Assembly: GCF_029870285.1 (NCBI RefSeq)
Contig: NZ_JACSYA010000013.1
Coordinates: 62,001 to 126,000 of the forward strand
Origin: Delftia sp. PS-11
Lineage (GTDB): Bacteria > Pseudomonadota > Gammaproteobacteria > Burkholderiales > Burkholderiaceae_C
Direction of reading: 5' to 3'
DNA length: 64,000 bases
A model generated the notes under the pieces. The model saw only the letters and a list, made by a program, of their open reading frames with translations, had not been told where the DNA came from and did no database searches. Position 1 is the first letter of the stretch, and the number at the start of each line of letters is the position of its first letter. Positions 17,500 to 26,300 of the stretch are shown here, in pieces. The position numbers were made by a program, and so were the translations under genes.

Positions 17500-17697
17500 A
17501 TGCGCACAGACCCCATCCCCACCGCCGAATCCGACCCCATGCCCCAGCCCCCCGTGCAGCCGGATCTTGACGCCTGCTGCGGCAATGGCTGCGACCCCTG
17601 CATCTTCGACACCTACGACCTGGAGATGGATGCCTACCGCCAGGCGCTGCGGGCCTGGAAGGCGCGCAACGAGGCGCAGGGGCCGGCCGCGACCTGA
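17500..17697 (+). CDS. Small oxidoreductase-like (Oxidored-like) cysteine-motif protein
   Basis: A 65-aa protein. The C-terminal half CCGNGCDPCIFDTYDLEMDAY matches the short Oxidored-like domain (PF09791-type) with four clustered cysteines, which may bind metal. No enzymatic role is established for stand-alone copies. ATG 17500 or 17539 could be the start. Its stop TGA is directly followed by the stop of the convergent ridA gene, so the two genes abut with no gap (TGATCA). Confidence 0.75.
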   Translation: MRTDPIPTAESDPMPQPPVQPDLDACCGNGCDPCIFDTYDLEMDAYRQALRAWKARNEAQGPAAT

Positions 17698-18177
17698 TCA
17701 GTCCACGCGGGCGATCAGGTCCAATTCCACGGCTGCGCCCTTGGGCAGCTGCAAGACGCCCACCGAGGTGCGGGCATGCGCCCCCGCAGCCCCCAGCACC
17801 TGGGCGATCAGATCGGAGGCGCCATCGGCCACCTCGCTGTGCTGCGTGAAATCGGGCGCGCAGCGCACATAGACCGTGATCCGGGGCACGCAGCGCACGG
17901 CCTCCAGCGAGCCCGCTGCGCGCTGCACAAAGGCCAGTGCGCGCATAGCGCAGATGGCTGCCGCCTTTCTGGCACTGTCCAGATCCACCTCGGCGCCCAC
18001 AGCGCCCACGTACAGCACCTCATCCCCGACACGGGGAATCTGACCGCTGACGAACAGCTGCTGCCCGTCGCGCACCACGGGCGTGTAGTTGCCGCCTATC
18101 TTGATCTCACCATCAAAGCGGTGGCCCAGGCTGGCCGCTGCCTGGGCGAAGCGTTCATCTGCTGTCATGCTGTGCAT
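17698..18177 (-). CDS. RidA-family protein (enamine/imine deaminase-like)
   Basis: A 159-aa protein of the YjgF/YER057c/UK114 family: LFVSGQIPRVGDEVLYVG, AAAICAMRALAFVQRAAGSLEAV, and the C-terminal GVLQLPKGAAVELDLIARV replacing the usual P-x-x-A-x-V-E. RidA proteins hydrolyse reactive 2-aminoacrylate-like enamines made by PLP enzymes. The Arg that binds the carboxylate in RidA proper is not evident at the usual place, so this is probably one of the Rid subgroups without proven deaminase activity. ATG 18177 or 18168 are both possible. Confidence 0.82.
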   Translation of the reverse strand: MHSMTADERFAQAAASLGHRFDGEIKIGGNYTPVVRDGQQLFVSGQIPRVGDEVLYVGAVGAEVDLDSARKAAAICAMRALAFVQRAAGSLEAVRCVPRITVYVRCAPDFTQHSEVADGASDLIAQVLGAAGAHARTSVGVLQLPKGAAVELDLIARVD

Positions 18178-18346
18178 CCGTCAAAGGAAAGCAGCCAGTC
18201 TATGCGCACGGCCAGGCAGACCATGGCACCAGCACTTCAATGCGCGCTGGGTACGGCGCTGAGACTGGTCCCGGCAGACATACGCCCCTTGCCTGAAGAC
18301 GGCACCGCCCAGACATAGCCGGATGCCCATGCGGCTGCCCAACGCC

Positions 18347-18772
18347 TCACTTGCCAACCCGGCCATCGAGCGCGTAATTGATGGGAATGCGCGCCCACAT
18401 GGCCTCGGGCACGCCGTTGCGGGTGCCGGGCGTGAAGCTCCAGCTGCGCACCGTGGCCAGCGCGGCCTGGTCCAGCAGCGGGTGGCCGCTGGACTCCTTG
18501 ATCTCGGCGTAGGCCACCTGGCCCTGGGTATCGACCAGGGCACGCACCATCACGCGGCCCTGCTGGCCGAGCTGGCGCGCCTCGGCGGGGTAGATGGGGG
18601 GGCGGCTCTTGCTGACCACGGGCGGGAACTTGCCCTGGCTGATGCCTGGCAGGGACCGCTCCCTGGCCGGTGCCGGCAGCCTGGCGTCCGTTGAGGCCGC
18701 TGCCGTGGCGCAGGCCAGCAGGGCAGCGCATGCCGCCGCAGTGCGTTTGATCGAGTCTCTGTTCCAAGGCAT
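18347..18772 (-). CDS. TonB-family C-terminal domain protein, periplasmic
   Basis: A 141-aa protein with an N-terminal signal (IKRTAAACAALLACATAAAS) and a TonB C-terminal domain: PPIYPAEARQLGQQGRVMVRALVDTQGQVAYAEIKESSGHPLLDQAALATVRSWSFTPG in sequence order. It lacks the long Pro-rich linker of full TonB, so it is a short secreted TonB-box-domain protein rather than an energy transducer. No ExbB/ExbD genes are nearby. ATG 18772 is chosen because the signal peptide starts there. Confidence 0.8.
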   Translation of the reverse strand: MPWNRDSIKRTAAACAALLACATAAASTDARLPAPARERSLPGISQGKFPPVVSKSRPPIYPAEARQLGQQGRVMVRALVDTQGQVAYAEIKESSGHPLLDQAALATVRSWSFTPGTRNGVPEAMWARIPINYALDGRVGK

Positions 18773-18878
18773 TCCCATGGGCCGCGAGCATAAGCATCCC
18801 GCGCGGTGCGGCACACCCTATTCCCTACCGGGTCTGCGGAATGCCGGTGCGCCGATGCGCCGGTGCGCCGGGCAAGGT

Positions 18879-21194
18879 TCAGGGGCCGTCGTCCACCTGC
18901 CACCAGCGGGGCAGCAGCGCGCGCACTTCGGCGCGCCGGTAGCGGTCATCGATCAGGAAGACCACGCCACGGTCCTGCTCGCTGCGGATCACACGGCCCG
19001 CCGCCTGCACCACCTTGCGCAGCCCCGGATAGAGGTAGCTGTAGTCATGGCCCTTGTCGGTGCCGAAGTGCCGGTCCATGGCCTGCTTCATGCGTTCATT
19101 GACGGGGTTGACCTGGGGCAGTCCCAGCGTGGCCACGAAAGCGCCGATCAGCCGCTCACCGGGCAGGTCCACGCCTTCGGAGAACGCGCCGCCGAGCACG
19201 GCAAAGCCCACGCCCTGCCCGCCCTCGGCAAAGCGCGCGAGAAAGGCCGCGCGGCCGGCTTCGTCCATGGCGGGTGTCTGCCGCCAGACAGGCACGGCGC
19301 GATGGTGCTGCTGCAGGCAGTCAGCCACGCGCTGCAGGTAGTCGAAGCTGCTGACAAAGCACAGGTAATTGCCGGGCCTGCGCGCGTACTGCGCAGCCAC
19401 GAGGTCGGCGATGGGGCGCAGCGAGCGCTCGCGGTCGCGGTAGCGCGTGGAGATATGGCCAGCCACCTGTACGTCGAGCTGGGCCGCCTGGAAAGGCGAC
19501 TCGGCCTCGACCCAGTAGGTGCCCTCGGGCAGGCCCAGCAGGTCACGGTAGAAATGCGGCGGACTCAGCGTGCCCGAAAACAGCACCGTGGCATGGGCCG
19601 CCGCATGGCGCGCGGCCAGATGCGGCGCGGGCACCACGTTGCGGATGCACAGCAAAGAGGGCGGCCCGCCACGGGCGCTGCTGCGCCCTGGCAGCAGGTG
19701 CACATCGAACAGCGCATGGCTGCCGAACTGCTCGGCCAGCGCCATGAACTGCAGCGCCTCCCAATAAAAGGCCAGCACCGGGTCGCCGGGCGGCATGGGC
19801 GCATCGGCATTGGCATCGGCAATCGCGGCCACGGCGCGCTGCACGGCCGCCAGCAGCGCGCCGGGAACGTCGTCATAGGCCTGGTAGCTGGCGGCCTGCG
19901 CCCTGTTGAGCGCGCTCCAGCTGCGCTGCAGGCGGTCCAGCGACTTGCGCACCGCTGCGCTCGCCGCCTTGCGCGCGGCCGCCAGCGCAAACTGCGACAG
20001 CTCGGCCGTGTACATGCGGCGCGCGCGATCCAGCAGGTTGTGGGCCTCGTCCACCAGCACGCCCGCCTTCCATTGCAGGGCCTGGGTCAGCGCGTACAGC
20101 ATGGCCGAGGTGTCGTAGAAGTAGTGGTAGTCAGCGACGGTCACGTCGCTCCAGCGCACCAGTTCCTGGGCCAGGTAGTAGGGGCAGACTTCGTGTGCCA
20201 GCGCCAGCGCGCGCACGGCGGCCGGGTCCCAGGGCGCGGGCTGGGACAGCGCGGCGGCGCGCGCAGCGGGCAGGCGGTCGAAAAAGCCACGCGCCAGCGG
20301 GCAATCGTCGCCGTGGCAGGCTTTGCCGGGATGCTCGCAGGCCTTGTCGCGCGCCAGCACACCCAGCACGCGCAGTTGCGGGGGCGGCTCGCCGCAAGGC
20401 GCCTGTGCGGCAAGCTGGCGGTTCACGCTGGCCAGCGCCTGCAGCGCCAGTGCCTGGCCCGTGCCCTTGGCCGTGAGGAAGAACAGGCGATCCAGGCCCT
20501 GGCCAGGCATGGCCTTGAGCATGGGAAACAGCGTGCCCAGTGTCTTGCCGATGCCGGTGGGTGCCTGCGCCATCAGGCACTGCCCGCCCTGTGGCGCGCA
20601 CGCCAGGCGGTAGACGGCCACGGCCAGTTCGCGCTGGCCCGCGCGAAAGTCGGGCAAAGGAAAGCGCATCGCCTGCAGCGCGGCATCGCGCGCCGCGCGG
20701 TGGGCCGCCTCGCCGCGCGACCAGTCCAGAAACAGCGCGCACTGCTGCTCGAAGAAGGCACGCAGCTGGTCCGCGTCTTCTTCCTGCACCAGCACCGTTT
20801 CCTGCGAAGTGCCCACGTTGAAATACACCAGCGCCACGCGCAGCCGCTCCAGGCCGCGCGCCTCGCACAGCAGATGGGCGTAGATGCGCGCCTGCGCCCA
20901 GTGCAGGGCGCGGTGGTGGGCACGCACGCCCTCGATCTGGCCACGGTAGGTCTTGATCTCTTCGAGCTGCCCGGCCAGCGCGTCAAAACCGTCGGCGCGC
21001 CCGCGCACGCACAGCGGCCCGTACTGGCCGCTCAGGCTGATCTCGGTCTCGTAGCCCGGGCCCCGGCGCGACTGCACCAGGCGGTGGCCGGCCATGCCCT
21101 CCAGCGCACTGGGCGCTGGCGTGAAGCGCAGGTCCAGGTCGCCCGCGCGCGCCGTGAACTCGCACAGCGCGCGCACGGCAACGGTGTAGCTCAC
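18879..21194 (-). CDS. DinG/XPD-like ATP-dependent DNA helicase
   Basis: A 771-aa superfamily 2 helicase. After an N-terminal PD-(D/E)XK-like stretch (RGRADGFDALAGQLEEIKTYRGQ) it has Walker A QAPTGIGKTLGTLFPML, four cysteines spaced as an XPD-type 4Fe-4S cluster (CEHPGKACHGDDC...CPYY), DEAH box VLVDEAHNLLDRARR, FSGTLSPP, and motif VI VVQAAGRVIRSEQDRG. Such enzymes unwind DNA 5'-3' in repair. The start GTG 21194 overlaps the nuclease stop (GTGA). It is co-transcribed with the FAN1-type nuclease behind a LexA-type box. Confidence 0.88.
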   Translation of the reverse strand: MSYTVAVRALCEFTARAGDLDLRFTPAPSALEGMAGHRLVQSRRGPGYETEISLSGQYGPLCVRGRADGFDALAGQLEEIKTYRGQIEGVRAHHRALHWAQARIYAHLLCEARGLERLRVALVYFNVGTSQETVLVQEEDADQLRAFFEQQCALFLDWSRGEAAHRAARDAALQAMRFPLPDFRAGQRELAVAVYRLACAPQGGQCLMAQAPTGIGKTLGTLFPMLKAMPGQGLDRLFFLTAKGTGQALALQALASVNRQLAAQAPCGEPPPQLRVLGVLARDKACEHPGKACHGDDCPLARGFFDRLPAARAAALSQPAPWDPAAVRALALAHEVCPYYLAQELVRWSDVTVADYHYFYDTSAMLYALTQALQWKAGVLVDEAHNLLDRARRMYTAELSQFALAAARKAASAAVRKSLDRLQRSWSALNRAQAASYQAYDDVPGALLAAVQRAVAAIADANADAPMPPGDPVLAFYWEALQFMALAEQFGSHALFDVHLLPGRSSARGGPPSLLCIRNVVPAPHLAARHAAAHATVLFSGTLSPPHFYRDLLGLPEGTYWVEAESPFQAAQLDVQVAGHISTRYRDRERSLRPIADLVAAQYARRPGNYLCFVSSFDYLQRVADCLQQHHRAVPVWRQTPAMDEAGRAAFLARFAEGGQGVGFAVLGGAFSEGVDLPGERLIGAFVATLGLPQVNPVNERMKQAMDRHFGTDKGHDYSYLYPGLRKVVQAAGRVIRSEQDRGVVFLIDDRYRRAEVRALLPRWWQVDDGP

Positions 21195-22861
21195 GCCGCC
21201 TCTCCCCCAGGCTGGCCGCGCCACTGCACATGGCACACGCGCACCGGTATGCCATGCCCGGCACAGTACTGCAGCCAGCGCACCTGGTTGTCCTGCAGCT
21301 TGTCGCCGGGCGCCTTGGCTTCGACCAGCTCGTAGCGGCGCTCGGCTGGCCAAAAGCGCACCAGGTCCGGAAAGCCCGTGCGATTGGCGCGCACGTCCTG
21401 CAGCAGCCGCCTGAAAAACAGCTTCAGGTGGCCGGCCTCGATGCAGTCCAGCGCCAGTGCCAGCAGCGGCGCATTGAGCGTGCCCCAGAACACGAAAGGC
21501 GACTGCAGGCCCTGTTTTTCGGCAAAGCGCTGCTCGATGACTGCGCGGTAGCTGCCATCGTCGAGCCGGGCCAGGCACTCCTCGAACAGCGCCGCGCGGC
21601 GCTGGACGAAATCGGGCGCGCCCAGATCGGCCGGGCCGCTTTGGAACGGGTGGAAAAAAGCCCCGGGCAATGGCGCGAAAATGGCCGGCCAGCACAGCAG
21701 GCCGAACAGCGAATTGATCAGCGCATTCTCGACATAGAACACCGGCGTGGCCTCGCTGTGCCAGTGATCGCGCAGCACGTATTCCACGCTGGCGCGCCCG
21801 GCAGGCAGCGCCAGCTCCAGGTCGATGCGCATCTGGGCCACTGCGGGCTCCAGTGCCGCAGCACGCGCGCGCGCACCGCCCTGCCCCAGGGCGCGGCGCA
21901 GGCGCGGCAGCATGCGCGCCACGCGCTGCAGCTCCTCGTCACTCTCGGGCTGCTCCAGGGCCTGCCGGGCCAGATCCATGGCATCGGCGAAGCGCTCCAT
22001 GCGCTCGTACACGCGCATGCGCCGGTGGCGCGCACCGGGGTAGCGGCTTTGGGCATAGGCCTGCGCGGCACGCTCCCAGTCCTGGGCGCGCTCGCAGGCC
22101 TGGCCAATGCGCAGCAGCAGCTTGGCGCGGCGCTTTTCCAGCCAGGCATTCGCGCTTTCGCAGCCGGCGGCGGACTGCAGCAGGCCGTCGATGTCAGCCC
22201 CCTCATCCAAGGCCACGCGGCAGGCATGCAGCGCCAGATAGCCATCCACATCGGCACGCGACTGGAAAGCCCGCGAGGCGGCATCAAAGGCCACGGTTTC
22301 ATAGCGGAACACACCCAGGTCGGCCAGCACGAACTCCGACCAGTCCTGGCGCAGGTTGCCAAAGAACATCAGCCGCAGGCGCTCGCACAGCGGGCCGGCC
22401 ATCACGCGCCAGGCTGCGCCGGCTGCCTGCGGGTTCCATTGGGCGTAAGGCCGTGGCGCCTCATGCAGGGCCTGCAGCGACTGCAGCATCTCGGCCTTGC
22501 GCTGGCCCGCATGGACGGGCGCACCGGCGAACAGCTGCAGCAGCTCGGGCTTGGTGTGCAGCGCGAACAGCTCGTCCAGCGCCATGGGCACGCCTGCATC
22601 GAGCCAGCCCAGCTCCAGCAAAGGCTGTGCCGCGCCGGCAATGCTGGCAATCTCCTCGTAGGCCAGCTTGTCCGCCAGAAACCAGGGTCCGCGCCGCATC
22701 AGCAGGCGCACCATCAACGCCTGCGAGGGCTGGGGCAATTGCGCGAAACGCGCCAGGAATTGCTGCTCGGCAGCGTCCAGCAGATCGCCATAACGCCCGG
22801 CGATCCACTCCAGCGCACGCTGGAAGTTGTGGAGATAGTAGAAGCGGTGGGGAGCAAGCAT
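21191..22861 (-). CDS. FAN1-type VRR-NUC structure-specific nuclease
   Basis: A 556-aa protein. The C-terminal VRR-NUC domain shows the PD-(D/E)XK active site: GFPDLVRFW followed by ELVEAKAPGDKLQDNQVRWL. The N-terminal half (LMVRLLMRRGPWFLADKLAYEEI) and helical TPR-like middle match the layout and length of bacterial homologues of human FAN1, which cut flap structures and help unhook interstrand crosslinks. A DinG-like helicase follows with a 4-base overlap. An exact CTGT-N8-ACAG lies 36 bp before the start, so damage induction is expected. Confidence 0.88.
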   Translation of the reverse strand: MLAPHRFYYLHNFQRALEWIAGRYGDLLDAAEQQFLARFAQLPQPSQALMVRLLMRRGPWFLADKLAYEEIASIAGAAQPLLELGWLDAGVPMALDELFALHTKPELLQLFAGAPVHAGQRKAEMLQSLQALHEAPRPYAQWNPQAAGAAWRVMAGPLCERLRLMFFGNLRQDWSEFVLADLGVFRYETVAFDAASRAFQSRADVDGYLALHACRVALDEGADIDGLLQSAAGCESANAWLEKRRAKLLLRIGQACERAQDWERAAQAYAQSRYPGARHRRMRVYERMERFADAMDLARQALEQPESDEELQRVARMLPRLRRALGQGGARARAAALEPAVAQMRIDLELALPAGRASVEYVLRDHWHSEATPVFYVENALINSLFGLLCWPAIFAPLPGAFFHPFQSGPADLGAPDFVQRRAALFEECLARLDDGSYRAVIEQRFAEKQGLQSPFVFWGTLNAPLLALALDCIEAGHLKLFFRRLLQDVRANRTGFPDLVRFWPAERRYELVEAKAPGDKLQDNQVRWLQYCAGHGIPVRVCHVQWRGQPGGEAA

Positions 22862-22896
22862 GGAGCTGGCAGATCGGGCAGGCAGATCACCAAAAA

Positions 22897-22912
22897 CTGT
22901 ACTTATGTACAG
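22897..22912 (-). promoter_or_regulatory. LexA (SOS) box upstream of the FAN1/helicase operon
   Basis: CTGTACTTATGTACAG matches the LexA operator CTGT-N8-ACAG exactly, with an AT-rich centre. It lies 36-51 bp upstream of the nuclease start codon, where it would overlap the promoter. No other exact match was noticed in the window. Confidence 0.8.
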
Positions 22913-23366
22913 TCATCATAGCAAACTGCTGCAGACCGTACGGCTCACCCCTCCACCACCGGCAACACAATGCGCGACGCATGGCAGCCGCCCATGTGCA
23001 CGCTGTTGAAAGCCACCTGCCTCGGGCCCGCGCTGTCCGGGCTTTGCTGTGCTCATGCCGCCGCAAGCCATACGGGTGCTGGCTTCGGTGGTGAGTTCAC
23101 CACACGCTCAATGCGCAGCCCCATGCCCCTGCGCGCCATGCAACAGACCACCTGCGCAGGCATGGGCGCCAGCCATGGTTTCAACCGTGCTCCGCTGGCT
23201 ACCATGAAGTGAATAACAAGCTAACAAGCAATCCCAGGCATGGCACCGGGCCATGCCGCCGTGGCCCCCCCCCGCAGGCGCGGGCCGCCGGACCGAACGC
23301 TGTGCAGCGGGCCACCGCCTTGCACAGCGATACCGCTTGACACTTCACACGAGGCAAACAACTCCG
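22913..23366. other. 454-bp gene-poor region with a C9 tract
   Basis: No convincing gene lies between the LexA box and the surface-protein start. Short frames here have no family match or ribosome site. It holds a 7-bp hairpin (GGCATGG 23237-23243 / CCATGCC 23251-23257), a run of nine C at 23265-23273, and the leader of the next gene. Confidence 0.6.
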
Positions 23367-26300
23367 ATGGCGACCACCAATACCGCCCCTACTTTTGCGT
23401 CTGCCGCAGGCACTGGCAAGCTGCTTGTACCTGTGAGTCAATACACTGACGTAGCCTACAGCGTCATCCTGCAGTCTGATGGCAAGATCGTGGCGACTGG
23501 CACAGGCGGCGGCGACTTCAGCCTGATCCGGCTGAACGCCGATGGCTCGCTGGATACCAGCTTTGGCGGCAATGGCACGGGCAAGCTGCTGGTGCCTTTG
23601 AACGGTGGCTGGACTAGCAGCGCCATCCTGCAGTCCGACGGCAAGATCGTGGTGGCCGGTTTCAGCCATAACGGCAGCGACTACGATTTCAGTCTGATAC
23701 GTCTGAATACCGATGGCACCTTGGATACCGGCTTTGGCGGCAATGGAACAGGCAAGTTGCTCGTGCCCTTGGGCAGTGGCGATGACAAGGGCAGCAGCGT
23801 CGCCCTGCAGTCTGACGGCAGGATTGTGGTGGCTGGATACGCCTACAACGGCAGCAACGATGACTTCGGAGTGATCCGCCTGAACACCGATGGCACACTG
23901 GATACCAGCTTTGGTGGCAACGGAACAGGCACGCTGCTGGTGCCTGTGGGCAGCAGCGGCAGCGGCAGCGGCTGGAGCGCCGGTGTTGCCGTGCAGCCCA
24001 GCGACGGCAAGATCGTGGTGGCCGGGGTCAGCGACAATGGCAGCAACCAGGACTTCAGCCTGATCCGCCTCAATACCGATGGCACGCTGGATACCAGCTT
24101 TGGCGGCAACGGAACAGGCACGCTGCTGGTGCCTGTGGGCCATGGCCGAGACCTTGCCAACAGTATCGCCTTGCAGGCTGACGGCAAGATCGTGGCCGCT
24201 GGATTTAGCTCTTACGGAAGCTCCATTGAATTCAGCCTGATCCGCTTGAATACGGATGGCACGCTGGACACCAGCTTTGGCTTCAACGGAACAAGGATCG
24301 CTCCCATGGGCGGCTACGGCAGCACAGGCTTTAGTGTCCTTGTGCAGCCCGATGGCAAGATCGTAATGGCTGGAGACTATGAGAGCGGCAGTGGCCGCAC
24401 CGATTTCGGTCTGATCCGTTTGAATACCGATGGATCATGGGACACCAGCTTTGCCGGAACAGGCAAGCTGACCGTGCCCCTCAGCGCGGGCGTGGACACA
24501 GGCTATAGCGTTGCTCTGCAGTCTGATGGCAAGATCGTGGTGGCAGGAAGTGGTCCCAACAGCGGCTACCTCGACTTTGGCCTGATCCGCGTCAACCCCG
24601 ATGGCACGCTGGACACCAGCTTTGGCGCGCCCAGCACGCTGAACGGTGCGGCAGCCTATACCGAGAATGCGCCCCCTGTGCTGCTCGATGGTTCTGTGGC
24701 CATCTTCGACGCCGAACTGGCGGCCCAGGGGCACTATGGCGGCTCCAGCGTCACCCTGGCGCGCAGCGGCGGCGCCAATGCGCAGGATGTGTTTGGCGCC
24801 ACCGGCAATCTGGTGTTCGCCAGCAATGGCGATGTCACGCTCTCGGGCACCGCCATCGGCAGCCATGCCCAGTCTGGCGGTGCGCTGACCATCACATTCA
24901 ATGCCAAGGCCACGCAGGCCCGTATCAACGAAGCGCTGAGCGCGCTGACCTACGCCAACACCAGCGATGCGCCCCCCGCCAACGTCACCATCGACTGGAC
25001 CTTCAACGATGGCAATCAGGGCGGCCAGGGCAGCGGCGGCGCGCAGTCGGTTTCTGGCAGCACGGTGGTCCACATCACTTCGGTCAATGATGCGCCCGTC
25101 ATCGGCCATACCGCCGTCAGCAAGACCCTGGTCCAGAACAGCTTCCAGAGCTTTGCGGCGGCAGATTTTGGCTTTACCGATGTGGACACAGGCGACACGC
25201 TGCAATCGGTCACCATTGTCTCGGCGCCTCTGGCGGGCGAGCTGTTCATCGATGCCGATCAGGACGGCATGCGCGGCGCTGGCGAAGCAGTGCTGGGTGA
25301 TGGGGCCCAGGTCGATGCCGCTGACATTGACCAGCTGGTTTTCCGCCCGGCGGCGGATGCGGTGGGCAATGACTATGCAGGCTTTACCTGGACCGTCAGC
25401 GACGGCAGGGCCGACTCTGCCAACACGGGCACCATGACGCTCCATGTGGCCAGCGCCGCCACACCGGCGCCGCCCCCGGCACCAACGCCCCCGCCTGCAC
25501 CAACGCCGCCTCCGGCGCCGATGCCTCCGCCTGGGCCGACGCCTCCGCCTGGGCCCAAGCCTCCCCCTGCGCCAACGCCACCGCCATCGATCGCGCCGCC
25601 TGAAGGCCCCACAGAACCTGCAGAGCCCACACCGCCGCAGCCTCCCCCGCCGCATCCGGAAGAGGAGCCTGCCCCCACGGCACCGGCCCCCACCACGGTC
25701 ATCGTGGATGGCATGCCTGTCACCACCACCTGGCTGCCTGACGGTTCAGTCCGTACCACCGTGCCTGTGGTTCCGATTGACCGGGTGGATACGATCGGCC
25801 ACCCCAGCACTGCGGATATCGCACTGGTCCAACACCCCACCGGGCAAACGCTGCTGGACGTGGGCCTGCCCCTGGGCGTGAGCCTTGCTGCCGAAGGGCC
25901 TGCCTCGCCACTGGCCGCCTCCGCCGCCCTGGCAGACCTGGGTGCGCGTCTGCAAAAGGTCGATGCCAGCAACCCATGGGCCATTGACAGCAACGCCTTT
26001 GCCGCTGCGCTGGCGCCCACGGCCACCCTGGCCGTGCAGCAGATCACGCCAAGTGCCCCTTCGGGCAGCGCCCCTGGCGTGCCGATCCGCATCACGGGCG
26101 GCGCGTCGGCCAGCAGCCTTGAAGCGGTGGTCATCGATGCCCGATCCCTGCCTTCGGGCACGATGCTGCAGGCCGAGAGCATCGATTTCATGGCCATTGC
26201 AGGCAGCGTGCGGGTGACCGGCAGCGGCGGCAACAGCTTTGCCACGGGCGACGCTAGCGCCCAGTGGATGGTGCTGGGCGCGGGCGATGACATCCTGCAT

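Noticed and set aside
18594..21335. 913-codon plus-strand open frame
   Set aside because: It is antisense to the DinG-like helicase, which has all helicase motifs; the frame itself matches nothing.
22970..23212. 80-codon plus-strand open frame in the gap before the surface protein
   Set aside because: It has no ribosome site, no family resemblance and Cys/Met/His-rich random composition.
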